DNA from: Orobanche coerulescens
Taxonomy: Eukaryota; Streptophyta; Magnoliopsida; Lamiales; Orobanchaceae
Direction of reading: 5' to 3'
Assembly: GCA_033398695.1 (NCBI GenBank)
Contig: CM065814.1
Coordinates: 78,014,358 to 78,078,357 of the forward strand
Length of the DNA: 64,000 nt
Part shown: one piece after another, positions 23,041 through 34,521 of the stretch
How the letters are laid out: each line of letters begins with the position of its first letter
Position numbering within the stretch: the first letter of the stretch is position 1
Program-made: the position numbers and the translations under genes
The notes under the pieces: model-generated
What the model was told of the DNA's origin: nothing
The model's input: the letters and a program-made list of their open reading frames with translations, nothing else
Databases searched by the model: none

Positions 23041-24469
23041 TTGGTTTCGTATTTCATTTCTTCACGAACCAAAATCATTTTTCTCTCCCTAGAATCGTCC
23101 GTTTGAACTTGTTCTTGATGTTTAGCCTCTTCCAAATCGATCTTGATCATCTTAGTTTGGATTGAAGCTTGAAGTTGGAAGCTTGTTGGTGCTCCTTTGG
23201 TGTTTGGAGGCTTCTTCTTGTTCTTCTTTGGTAAGTTCCCTCAATCTTGTTCTTCAAGTGATTTTCGAGTTTTTGTTGTTGTCTTCTTCGGGTATTGTTT
23301 GATTGATGGAGTATATCGTGATTCTTCATGGTTTTGATAAACTTTTGATGAAGAACATGTTGGTATAGCTTGAGTATGATTGTGTTCTTGATGTTTTAGA
23401 TTGTTTGGAGGTTATAATCATGTCTAGGAAGGATTATGTTAAGATTGTTATATGATTAACATAGTCTTTAGATGATTATTGTTGTTGGTGGTGTTCTTGA
23501 AAGATTATAACCATTTTAGTAAGGATTTATGATGATTTAAGGGGTGATTATCATAATTTGGAAATGGTTGAGTGAATCTTGTTATTCAATCCGAATTCAT
23601 GAGGTTATGACGAAGGATTTTTGTTTATACATCATGTTTGTTGGAATGATGATGTTCTTGAGGTGATTGTGATGATGTTCATGATATTATCATTGTAGGA
23701 GAACCAATTTGATGATGATATTGATATTGTCATTTTGGAAATGTTGTTTTGATGTTGTTCTTAAGTGATTCTTGGTGAAATATTTTCACAAGTGTTAAGA
23801 ACACTTGATCATGTCAATTTTGAGGTGTTGGAGATATTAGAATTCATAGTTGAGAACTATGATATTCGTTGGTAGAGTTTAACCGATTCAGGGTTGAATC
23901 GGGTTTGTCCTTGTTGTTGTTTTCTATTGATTTTGTGTTATTGAATGAATCATTTTTCATTCAAGGTTGTTCGAGTGTTTGTGATCATCGGAAGGCGCCG
24001 TTCGTCGTTTCGTGCCAGGACGTTGATCGTGGAAGGACTTGCTCGCCTTCGGCTTGAGGCAAGTTTTGTACTTGTACTGGTCAATAAAATTAATGTTATC
24101 ATATATGTGTATGAATGTGTTGTATCATTTCGAGACATAGTCTCTTCGTGATTTATTGATATTTGGGGATTGTTTGAAGCAATACCCTTCAGTGATTATG
24201 CCAGATGTGATTGTTATTCGTTAACGGCCGGTTTAAGGCATTGAGATTCTTGTTGTCGATAGACGGTTCGCGGTATTGATGTATCGATTATTATTGTTGA
24301 CGTTAATGTCGTCTTGAGGCATCGTTGGATCGTTGTTAACGAATTGGTATTGTTGCAAATAATGTTGTACTGGCCGATTGAAAGGCGTTTGATATATTCG
24401 TTTATCATCTCTATTTCAGTGGCCGATTTAAGGCGCCGGGGCATCTATTCTAAACATATCATTGTGTAT

Positions 24470-24960
24470 CGATTGACCGTTCTAAGGTAATCGAGGTATT
24501 TAATTGGGATTATCGAAGATAATTCCCATCCGTTGTATCATTGGTTATCAATTAACCGTTCTAAGGTAATCAATATATTTAATTGGGATTATCGAAGATA
24601 ATTCCCATCCGTTGTGTCATCGTTATCGATTGACCGCTCTAAGGTAATCGACGTATTGAATTGGGATTAGTGAAGACGATTCCCATCCGTTGTGTCGTGT
24701 TGTCGATTGACCATTCTAAGGCAATCGATGTATTGAATTGGAACTGTCAGAGACTTTTCCCATCCGTTGTATCATTGTTATCGATCGGCCATTCTAAGGT
24801 AATCGATGTATTGAATTGGACTATCAAGGATAGTTTCCATCCGTTGAGTTGTTGTGATCGATTGGCCATTCGAAGGTAGTCGACGTATTTGAATTGGGAC
24901 CGCCGAGGATGGTGCCCATCCATGAGTTATTGTTGTCGTGTTGGCCGACTCAAGGCAGCA
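24470..24960 (+). repeat. 79-bp tandem repeats in 5' LTR
   Basis: About seven units carry TTATCGATTGACC, TTCTAAGGTAATCGA and CCCATCCGTTGTGTC at a spacing of 78-80 bp. The same block lies at 30755-31250 in the 3' LTR, and a shorter 56-bp version lies at 52625-53100. Confidence 0.85.
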
Positions 24961-25046
24961 CGCTATTATTCTTGTGAATTTGGTAATCTTGGGATCGTTA
25001 CTGTTGTGATTAATTGTGTTTTGGAGGCTAGTCTTGGCTAGTGCTC

Positions 25047-25390
25047 GATGGGTAAGCTTGGGGCTTGAACCTTCGCGGTTGGTTTCCCAACACCTACAGT
25101 TACGTAGGTCACGGTCATGTTGATGATCTCATTATGGGTAAGTCTAGGGCTTGAACCTTCGCGGTTGGTTTCCCAGCACCTGCAATTCAGCAGGTTACGG
25201 TCATGTTGATGATCTCACTATGGGTAAACTTGGGGCTTGAACCTTCGCAGTTGGTTTCCCAACACCTACAGTTCAGTAGGTCACGGTCACTGGGTGATCT
25301 CATTATGGGTAAGTCTGGGTCTTGAACCTTCGCGGTTAGTTTCCGAGCACCTGCAATTCAGCAGGTCACGGTCATTGGATGATCTCATTG
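25047..25390 (+). repeat. 86-bp tandem repeats in 5' LTR
   Basis: Four units carry GGGTAAGCTTGGGGCTTGAA, CTTCGCGGTTGGTTTCC and CAGGTCACGGTCATG. The matching block is 31335-31680 in the 3' LTR, with a 90-bp relative at 53361-53815. Confidence 0.85.
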
Positions 25391-26254
25391 TGATACGGCT
25401 TCGTTTAGTGGCTTCGGCCCTCATTAATACAACTTTGGGTTGTTTTGGCTTCGGGACACTGTGGTGATTGACAGCTTCGGCTGAGTGACATTCAGGGTAT
25501 TGTGATGATATACAACTTCGGGCTGTTCGGCTTTCAACCCATTGTGATGTATCGGTATTTCTGTTGGAGCCTTCGGGCATTGTGATTTATATCTATTTCA
25601 GTGTTGGCTTGGTTTACCTCCGGGTGATGTATTGTTGTGTTCTGTATTGATGATTCGCCATTGGGCACTTGTGCTCTAGCCTGTTGAGAAGGTATTGATC
25701 GTATGCCGTGGGCATAGTATTTCACGAATGCTCGATTCTTACTTTGGTTTGTGAGCATCTTGTATTACCATTACTATACTGTTCATTCTGCCCTTTGGAT
25801 GCATATCATGTTGTACATGTATTTGATATTCATTATATGGATGACTGACCCCGTGGGGGCGAAACATGTTTTCATGTTTTAGGTGCTTGCGAGGAGAGAG
25901 TTGAGACACAGGGGCATGACGATGGCGACGAGGCATTCGAACGATACTAGTCCGTGATGTTTTGGTGTTTATATCGGTCAGACAGTTTGGAGTACTCCAG
26001 TTTTGACAGTTATTGTCATTTTGTATTATCCGAGCAAGGCTCGTGGATGTCGTTGTATTTTATTTAGGCCATGTAGGCCCACTGTTGTCATTGAAATTCC
26101 ATATCGGAATATTATGTTGGATGTCAGTGTAGGTATTGTGATTCCCCTTTTGGTCAGTTAGTTGTATTTTTGGTCTTGTTAGCTTGGTGGATCTCCTGGT
26201 GTGGGGTCCACGGTACTGTAATGACCCAATTGGATTTGGGGGTGTTACAAAAGA

Positions 26255-26268
26255 TGGTATCAGATAGC
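26255..26268 (+). other. Primer-binding site, initiator-Met type
   Basis: TGGTATCAGATAGC starts five bases after the LTR end and matches the plant initiator-Met primer site TGGTATCAGAGC except for one inserted or altered position. Confidence 0.8.
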
Positions 26269-26739
26269 TTTGGGTTGTGAGATACCTTGACATGTGAGTT
26301 ATGTGGTTCTACCAACGCGGTAGTAGTGGGGCTGTTAGGTTATGACAATCTGGACAGTCGGGTTTTGTGAGTCGTGATAGTTGAGCGACTGTATGAGTCT
26401 TTCTTTCATCGAGTCGTCATCAGTGAAGACTAGTATCGCAAGACCTCGAAGCTTCGTATGACCTGTGTAAGGACTCGATTCTCTTGTATGTTCATACATT
26501 CATTATGCCATTGATTATACATGTTTTGTTGAAACCTGTATGTAACATTTGTGTTACGATTCATTCATGATTATTTGTTTTGGAGCGTGTCGGCTCAGTA
26601 TTAGCTATAATTAGTATGTTTGAGGCGATTGCTTATTTGTTGAGTATGTATACTCGTGTTTGGCTATTGACTTAGCATTGTGGATTGACCATTGAGGCAT
26701 ATTTGAGCTTTGTTCCTGATCGAACGTTATTCTTTCAGT

Positions 26740-27954
26740 ATGGAAAGAGGAATCCGAGGACGTGTCAGAGGGGGTAAAGGCTGCAGAGCAGGCCGAAACC
26801 CAGAACCTCATGTTTATACGCTTACGGATGCGGAGATGGATCAGAATTCGACCGGAGATGTGACTTATGCGACCGGTTCTCCTTTGGGACGTCATACTCG
26901 AGGAGTTGATCGGACTGACATCGACCCTTTCTTGCTTATAAGGGGCATGATGGCCCAGATGACTCAGATGACACAGATAATGGAGACCATGCAGACCTCA
27001 GTGGTTCTTGGTCCACCGCAGCAGGGATCGCGGGTGCCGTTTTATGGACAGGCTGGGAGAGTGAGTCAGATTATCGGTGATATCACTCAACCGCCTACTT
27101 TTGAAGGTTCGTCGGAACCAGCTGATATTGTTCATTGACTTGAACATTTTGATAAACTCTTTGACATGGTTCAGGGTCCGGAAGAGAGTAAGGTGGCAGT
27201 AGCGGCTTACTATTTTAGTAAAGGCGCTTATTCTTGGTGGCTTTCTGTGAAACCTACCAATCGTGATTGTGCTTGGAGTGAGTTTAAGACTCTTATGTTA
27301 GAGAGGTATTACCCGGATCCACTTCGTGAAGCCAAGATGTCAGAGGTTTTGAACCCCGAATCCATCGAGGACGAGGGTGTTATTGTTATCGCTGAGAAGT
27401 TTCAAGGACTTCTTCAGTTTTCTTCTTCTGTTATCCGTACTGAGGCGGATAAGATCAAGTATTTTAGCAAGAGGATAAACCCGCAGTTGAGGATGCAGTT
27501 GTTCAACCATAATTGTAACTCACTTGGCGAATTCATCGAGAAGGCTCTTGGAGCAGAGCTTTTGATCAAGGAGCTTGCTCAGAAGAACCCATTAGTTTCC
27601 TCTGGTGAGAGAACTAGGATGCCGATTCGTTCAGAGGGACATCAGGCTCCAACGTCCCAGAGGTCATCTTCTAGTCGTCTTCGTGCTGGGAAAGCACCTT
27701 CTTCCCAGGCGACGGGTTCGACTGTTGTTTGCTTTAACAGTGATACAATAGGACATCACAGTACTAGGTGCTCGATGCAGTCTATTCCTTGTTTTCTCTG
27801 TGGGAGGCAGGGACACCTTCAGAAATACTGCAGGAATTCTAGTGCCAGTAGGTCTCGAGAGAGCTCACGGGCCTCGAGAAATTTTGTTACTCCAGTCCGT
27901 AGTTCATCCAAGGGGTCCTATCAGGCTTTGAGAGCCAGAGGTATGGACAACTGA
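26740..27954 (+). pseudogene. Gag of the gag-only element, one internal stop
   Basis: The start chosen is ATG 26740 (MERGIRGRVRGG), an Arg/Gly-rich start like that of the gag at 704. Then come a Met/Gln-rich helix (MAQMTQMTQIMETMQ), the capsid core (QPPTFEGSSEPADIVH, FDKLFDMVQG, AYSWW, LMLERYYPDPLREAKM) and two zinc knuckles. The second knuckle (CFLCGRQGHLQKYC) is canonical CX2CX4HX4C. The first (CFNSDTIGHHSTRC) has Ser for the second Cys. TGA at 27136-27138 replaces the expected Trp and the frame then continues unchanged to TGA at 27952-27954. Known: gag packages element RNA. Inferred: non-functional as read, though the rest is intact, so decay is recent. Confidence 0.88.
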
Positions 27955-28730
27955 GGAGGAGCGAGTTCAGGTCTGGGTTTTCCTCGATTCGGTGGGATCG
28001 AGGGGATCGATGATCTGGAGGATGTTGATTTCGGGTACATTTGAGATGTAACCTTGATTTGTATTTTCCTTACTTTTTGGATTAATGTTTGACTCAGTCT
28101 GTATTGTAGTATTGTGGTTGTGAACCATTTATTTTTGATCTATCTTGTAATGATAGCTTTCGAGAATATTGAGAATTGAGGTCGTGTGATGTGTTTTTCT
28201 TTCCTTTTGGTTTTGTACCCGAGATTTTGTGATAATCTGGGTAATTCTTCATTGTGATTCGAGACGTCAAGTCATGGGGACTTAGGTGTGCGTTTGATAT
28301 GGTCCCTAGGACTATATGTGCGTGTTGTTCTCCCTTGTGGCATGAGTCAGTGATTTGCATGGGCGTCCTATGCTAACGAGAATGGGGAAATATACACTGA
28401 TGACTGTAGGCATGTATAATGGGCGACTCCCGCGGGGTGTGTACGCCGGTATTACTATTCATGCGGTTAGTACAACTTCCTGGCTGGTCTCTAGCGGGAG
28501 AGTCATGATTCGGCTGATCTCGCAGTTGGTTGAGTGTTTTTATCTCTTGTTTTTTGCCGTGTTCGGGCAGAGGAGACGCGGGGACCCGTGGGGTTGGCCC
28601 GATTACTCCGGCGAAGTGGTTCGCAATGAGGAGTATTCTTGGAGATGTTGTTTTCTTATCCTGATGGATAGTCTTTATCCCTTGCCGTATACCCTAAGTT
28701 TCGGGGACGAAACTCTTTTTAAGGGGAGTA
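27955..28730 (+). other. 3' untranslated region and purine tract of gag-only element
   Basis: No pol or other domain is seen. Just before the LTR lie TTTCGGGGACGAAA (28699-28712) and a purine tract (TTTTTAAGGGGAGTA, 28716-28730), an arrangement shared with the elements at 48383 and 59289. Confidence 0.75.
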
Positions 28731-31700
28731 TGTAATGTCCGGGGATATTTTTTTTTGTGTTACTGTTGAGTTGTACGTATTCAATTGGAATTGTACAAGT
28801 GTTGTTGTGATACAATGTATATTGTATTGGAATATTTCGGGATCGAAATTTTTGTACATGTTGTCTGTTTGGTTTCGTCGTTTGGATGTTGCTTGGAGAG
28901 TTTGGATTTTTGGCTAAGTATAGTAGCCTTAACGTACGCTACATGTGTAGACTTACGTACGTTATGGGGTGAGTATTACGTACGTTAGACCTGTATGGTT
29001 ACGTTCGTAATGCATGGTCAGTGGTAGGAACCTTCCTCGATGGCAACTTTCGGCTGGTAGGGCCAGGAATATTTCGATCCGATCTTACTATTGCAGTCAA
29101 CAGATCTTTACGTACGTTAAGAGATGATCTTTATGTACGTAATCCATGTAGCTTTCTAACGTACGTAAATGGTTACTCTTTACGTACGTTAATGTCTTCG
29201 TATTTTGGCTCAGTGGGTTCTGGAGTTAGCATTACGTACGTTAATGGTTTGGCATAGCGTACGTAAGGTCCTTACGTACGTTAACCTTGTCGTATAACGT
29301 ACATAATGTGTTTGTCAGATTATATAACTTGGTTTCGTATTTCATTTCTTCTCGAACCAAAATCATTTTTCTCTCCCTAGAATCGTCCGTTTGAACTTGT
29401 TCTTGATGTTTAGCCTCTTCCAACTCGATCCTGATCATCCTAGTTTGGATTGAAGCTTGAAGTTGGAAGCTTGTTGGTGCCCCTTTGGTGTTTGGAGGCT
29501 TCTTCTTGTTCTTCTTTGGTAAGTTCCCTCAATCTCTTGTTCTTCAAGTGATTTTCGAGTTTTTATTGTTGTTTTCTTCGGGTATTGTTTGATTGATGGA
29601 GTATATCATTATTCTTCATGGTTTTGATAAACTTTTGATGAAGAACATGTTGGTATAGCTTGAGTATGATTGTGTTCTTGATGTTTTAGATTGTTTGGAG
29701 TTTTTAATCATGTCTAGGAAGGATTATGTTAAGATTGTTATATGACTAACATAGTCTTGAGATGATTATTGTTGTTGGTGGTGTTCTTGAAAGATTATAA
29801 CCATTTTAGTAAGGATTTATGATGATTTAAGGGGTGATTATCATAATTTGGAAATGGTTGAGTGAATCTTGTTATTCAATCCGAATTCATGAGGTTATGA
29901 TGAAGGATTTTTGTTTAGACATCATGTTTGTTGGAATGATGATGTTCTTGAGGTGATTGTGATGATGTTCATGATATTATCATTGTAGGAGAACCAATTT
30001 GATGATGATAGTGATATTGTCATTTTGGAAATGTTGTTTTGATGTTGTTCTTAAGTGATTCTTGTTGAATTATTTTCACAAGTGTTAAGGACACTTGATC
30101 ATGTCAATTTTGAGGTGTTGGAGATGTTAGAATTCATAGTTGAGAACTATGATATTCGTTGGTAGAGTTTAACCGATTCGGGGTTGAATCGGGTTTGTCC
30201 TTGGTGTTGTTTTCTATTGATTTTGTGTTATTGAATGAATCGTTTTTCATTCAAGTTTGTTCGAATGTTTGTGATCATCGGTAGGCGCTGTTTGTCGTTT
30301 CGTGCCAGGACGTTGATCGTGGAAGGACTTGCTCGCCTTCGGTTTGAGGCAAGTTTTATACTTGTATTGGTCAATGAGATTAATGTTATCATATATGTGT
30401 ATGAATGTGTTGTATCATTTCGAGACATAGTCTCTTCGTGATTTATTGATATTTGGGGATTGTTTGATGCAATACCCTTCGGTGATTATGCCAGATGTGA
30501 TTGTTATTCGTTAACGGCCGGTTTAAGGCATTAAGATTCTTGTTGTCGATAGCCGGTTCGCGGTATTGATGTATCGATTATTATTGTTGACATTAATGTC
30601 GTCTTGAGGCATCGTTGGATCGTTGTTAACGAATTGGTATTGTTGCTAATAATGTTGTACTGGCCGATTGAAAGGCGTTTGATATATTCGTTTATCATCT
30701 CTGTTTCAGTGGCCGGTTTAAGGCACCGGGACATCTATTCTAAACGTATCATTGTGTACCGATTGACCGTTCTAAGGTAATCGAGGTATTTAATTAGGAT
30801 TATTGAAGATAATTCCCATCCGTTGTATCATTGGTTATCGATTAACCGTTCTAAGGTAATCGATGTATTTAATTGGGATTATCGAAGATAATTCCCATCC
30901 GTTGTGTCATCGTTATCGATTGACCGCTCTAAGGTAATCGACTTATTGAATTGGGATTAGTGAAGATGATTCCCATCCGTTGTGTCGTGTTGTCGATTGA
31001 CCATTCTAAGGCAATCGATGTATTGAATTGGAACTGTCAGAGACTTTTCCCATCCATTGTATCGTTGTTATCGATCGGTCGTTCTAAGGTAATGGATGTA
31101 TTGAAGTGGGACTGTCAATAATAGTTTCCATCCGTTGAGTTATTGTGATCGATTGGCCATTCCAAGGCAGTCGAGGTATTTGAATTGGGACCGCCAAGGA
31201 TGGTGCCCATCCGTGAGTTATTGTTGTTGTGTTGGCCGACTCAAGGCAGCACGCTATTATTCTTGTGAATTTGGTAATCTTGGGATCGTTACTATTGTGA
31301 TTAATTGTGTTTTGGAGGCTAGTCTCGGCTAGTGCTCGAATGGTAAGCTTGAGGCTTGAACCTTCGCAGTTGGTTTCCCAACACCTACAGTTCATTAGGT
31401 CACAGTCATGTTGATGATCTCATTATGGGTAAGTCTGGGGCTTGAACCTTCGCGGTTGGTTTCCCAGCACCTGCAATTCAGCAGGTCTCGGTCATGTTGA
31501 TGATCTCATTATGGGTAAGCTTGGGGCTTGAACCTTCATGGTTGGTTTCCCAACACCTACAGTTCAGTAGGTCACGGTCCCTGGGTGATCTCATTATGGG
31601 TAAGTCTAGGGCTTGAACCTTCGCGGTTGGTTTTCCAGCACCTGCAATTCAGCAGGTCACGGTCATTGGATGATCTCATTGTGATACGGCTTCGTGCCGT

Positions 31701-32539
31701 GGCTTCGGCCCTCATTGATACAACTTCGGGTTGTTTTGGCTTCGGGCCACTGTGGTGATTGACAGCTTCGGATGAGTGACATTCACGGTATTGTGATGAT
31801 ATACAGCTTCGGACTGTTCGGCTTTCAGGCCATTGTGATGTATCGGTATTTCTGTTGGAGCCTTCGGGCATTGTGATTTATATCTATTTCAGTGTTGGCT
31901 TGGTTTACCTCCGGGTGATGTATTGTTGTGTTCTGTATTGATGATTCGTCGTTGGGCACTTGTGCTCTAACCTGTTGAGTAGGTATTGATCGTATGCCGT
32001 GGGCATAATATTTCACGAATGCTCGATTCTTACTTTGGTTTGTGAGCATCTCGTATTACCATTACTATATTGTTCATTATGCCCTTTGGATGCATATCAT
32101 GTTGTACATGTATTTGATATTCATTATCTGGATGACTGACCCCGTGGGGGCGGAACATGTTTTCATGTTTTAGGTGCTTACGAGGAGAGAGTTGAGACAC
32201 AGGGGCATGACGATGGCGACGAGGCATTCGAGCGATACTAATCCGAGATGTTTTGGTGTTTATATCGGTCAAATAGTTTGGAGTACTCCAGTTTTGATAG
32301 TTATTGTCATTTTGTATTATCCAAGCAAGGCTCGTGGATGTCGTTTTATTTTATTTAGGGCATGTAGGCCCACTGTTGTCATTGAAATCTCATATCGGAA
32401 TATTATGTTGGATGTCAGTTAAGGGATTGTGATTCCCCTTTTGGTCAGTTAGTTGTATTTTGGTCGTGTTAGCCTGGTGGATCTCCTGGTGTGGGGTCCA
32501 CGGCAGTGCAATGACCCAATGGGATTTGGGGGTGTTACA
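28731..32539 (+). repeat. 3' LTR of gag-only gypsy element, 3809 bp
   Basis: It starts TGTAATGTCCGGGG after the purine tract and ends GGGGGTGTTACA before GTGCC. It has the same internal order as the 5' LTR, including 79-bp repeats (30755-31250) and 86-bp repeats (31335-31680). Confidence 0.93.
28929..29327 (+). promoter_or_regulatory. TTACGTACGTTAA palindrome array and TATA box, 3' LTR
   Basis: Twelve sites, most of them perfect at the CGTACG core, in 380 bp (for example 28953, 29108, 29181, 29231, 29272), then TATATAA (29321-29327). This is the better-preserved copy of the array. Confidence 0.6.
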
Positions 32540-32544
32540 GTGCC

Positions 32545-33190
32545 CAAATAGAACTTGGTATATGTCACACACTCCCATGCAAGATATGCTTCAGCTATAC
32601 ATCCTTCGGGTGCAGACTTATTAGTCAGAGGGTCCTTGTATTCACCAAGTTGCTTTTCTATTGAAAACATCCACGTGTAGTGGACCGGGTCTGTTAGTAA
32701 AAGTTGGCGAGGGAGATGGATCATGAGGTGAGGCATGAGATCAAAAAAAAAAAATCGGTGGGAAGATGCTCTCAAATTTGCATAAGATATAAACAATCTC
32801 CTTTTGCATGAGCCGAAGATCTGACTTCCTTACTTCTCTAGTGCATAACTTTTGAAAGAACCTTGATAATGATACAAAAGGCTTGACCAGCTGTTTGGAC
32901 AAGTATGGTCGAATAAACACAGGAAACAAGCGTTGAAAGAGGATATAACAATCATGGCTCTTCAGTCCAGTTAACTCGTTCTCCTTGAAGTTAACACACC
33001 TCCCTATATTTCCAGTGGGATACCTAGCAGCCTTCATCCACGAAAAACTCTCAGCCTTGTGTAATATGATTTCTTGAATGATCCAACTAGATAAAATTGT
33101 TGGTTTTCGTTTTTTTCTTTTGTAATTTCTGAATGTGTTGTATATTGTGTCTTGAAGTGTTAGATGATGATATATTCTGCACAAAAAAAC
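32545..33190 (-). pseudogene. CACTA transposase DUF4218 region
   Basis: The minus strand reads ENELTGLKSHDCYILFQR, then FFQKLCTREVRKSDL, LCKFESIFPPIFF; after a frameshift in an A12 run (32742-32754) it continues MIHLPRQLLLTDPVHYTWMF and EGCIAEAYLAWECV. These are the hallmark segments of DUF4218, which follows the TNP2 transposase in plant CACTA elements. The gene is then cut at 32544 by the gypsy insertion and resumes near 22450. Confidence 0.85.
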
Positions 33191-33204
33191 ATGTAAGACT
33201 TTAG

Positions 33205-33477
33205 CCGAGGACAAATTGTCGGCTAAAGTGGACGTATCGTCGGCTAAACTTTAAAAATTCGTCGGCTAAAGTCTCGTTGTTTTTGGCTCAATTACAAAAC
33301 TTTAGCCGACGACTTGCTTGACTTTAGCCGACGACCAAAAGTATAGTCGTCGACTAATACCTTTTAGCCGACAATTTAGACGCCGTCGGCTAAACGTTCG
33401 AACTTTAGCCGACGACTTCCGACGGCCGTCGGCTGTTCTCCGGCTAGTCGTCGGCTAAAGTGTTACTTTTAGTAGTG
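33205..33477 (-). mobile_element. CACTA terminus with subterminal repeats
   Basis: The minus strand starts CACTACTAAAAGTAACAC at 33477, the conserved CACTA end. About eleven copies of TTTAGCCGACGA, in both orientations, follow inward. Known: such repeats are where the element's DNA-binding protein docks. Confidence 0.88.
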
Positions 33478-33852
33478 TATAAAATCGTGACTTAAATTAT
33501 TTATTATAAATAACCATGACCTATAAATATTCCACAATTTTAAAACTGTGGTCTATAAATATAATTATCCACGTAAATAAAACTGTGGTCTATTTGGTTT
33601 AACCAAATTTTTAAAACAAACAAAATTAGCATGGTGCAAAACAAGTGTTGTAGTGGAACACACTATTCCGCCGGACTAAATTAGTCTCAAGTTTAACGAT
33701 GCACGACCAACTATAACTTAACATGTGAAAATAAAAATAGTGGAGTTCGCACACTTGGGTAAAAAATATAAGATTACAATAACACATCTCATGTAGGCTG
33801 TACGAATAAAATATTAAATATACTTATACATTTGTCCCACTACACTGACAAT
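33478..33852. other. AT-rich stretch, no gene
   Basis: A short block (AAACTGTGGTCTATAAATA) is repeated twice near 33545-33600, suggesting a degraded small repeat. Nothing else is recognised. Confidence 0.4.
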
Positions 33853-34513
33853 TAGGGGTAGCATTCCGGAACCGAAAATCGAAAATCGAACTGAAAAAAC
33901 CCGAAAAAAGAATCGAAAAATCGAAACCGAAGAAGACCGAACCGAAAAACAAAAAAACAGAACCGAACCGAACTAATTTGGTTCGGTTCTCGGTTCGGGG
34001 TCGGGCGGAACTGAACCGGACCGAAATAGACCGAAGTCAAATTTCAACATACTAAAATGACCTTGTTTTTGTGATTTTGGTGTGTTTCGAATTTTAGGAT
34101 AATTCATTTTCCTTTTGTAAGACCCTCATGGGTCCAAGGAGGACCGATAATATGCTCATCTAATTTGTGATTCAATTAATTTAGGTTGAGAGAATGAGCT
34201 ACTGTGATTTACGATCGTTATATGATTTGAGATATTTGTAAATTGCTATGCAAGTCTACCTTTTATCTTGAATATATATATCACTCTTATTGGCTTGTTA
34301 TATATAACTTATTCTACTGCATATAATATTTGAATTTATATTGTGAAGAACCGAAAAAACATCAAACCAAATCGAAACCGAACCGAGCATTTAAAAAACC
34401 GAACTTAACTGAACCGAACTTCAAAAAGAACTGAACCAAACCGAAATCGAATATTTGGTTCGATTCTCGGTTTCGGTTAAAAACCAAACCGAATGGAACC
34501 GAGTCCACCCCTA
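33853..34513. mobile_element. Non-autonomous hAT-like MITE, 661 bp
   Basis: It starts TAGGGGTAGC and ends CCACCCCTA, an imperfect inverted terminus. The flanks CTGACAAT (33845-33852) and CTGACAAC (34514-34521) are an 8-bp duplication with one mismatch, as expected of hAT. Both ends are packed with GGTTCGGTT-type repeats in opposite orientation. No transposase frame. Confidence 0.72.
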
Positions 34514-34521
34514 CTGACAAC

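Larger units (their letters stand above)
22452..26249 (+). repeat. 5' LTR of gag-only gypsy element, 3798 bp
   Basis: It pairs with 28731-32539, differing by scattered substitutions and small indels. Contents in order: palindrome array (22640-23012), TATA box (23034-23040), 79-bp tandem repeats (24470-24960), 86-bp tandem repeats (25047-25390), GGCTTCGG-rich stretch (25395-25580) and end. Open frames inside are chance. Confidence 0.93.
22452..32539 (+). mobile_element. Complete gag-only gypsy element with 3.8-kb LTRs
   Basis: LTRs at 22452-26249 and 28731-32539 both start TGTAAT(A/G)TCCGGGG and end GGGGGTGTTACA. The 5-bp target GTGCC is duplicated at 22447-22451 and 32540-32544. The internal region is only 2.48 kb and holds a Met primer site, gag and a purine tract; there is no pol. 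LTRs are about three quarters of the element. Known: gag-only LTR elements (TR-GAG type) occur in plants. Inferred: it moved using pol of a related Tekay element, into an already resident CACTA element. Confidence 0.92.
20223..33477 (-). mobile_element. CACTA (En/Spm) element remnant, split by a gypsy insertion
   Basis: On the minus strand the order is terminus and subterminal repeats (33477-33205), DUF4218 region (33190-32545), DUF4216 region (22450-21351) and an En/Spm-type second-gene fragment (about 20475-20330), which is the gene order of plant CACTA elements. The gypsy element at 22452-32539 with its GTGCC duplication splits it. The catalytic TNP2 part, which should lie between the terminus and DUF4218, is absent. 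The left terminus is not recognised, so 20223 is approximate. Confidence 0.72.

Noticed and set aside
26255..26268. tRNA gene suggested by Met-tRNA-like bases
   Set aside because: Only the short primer-site complement is present, with no cloverleaf; the same holds at 54672 and 61679.
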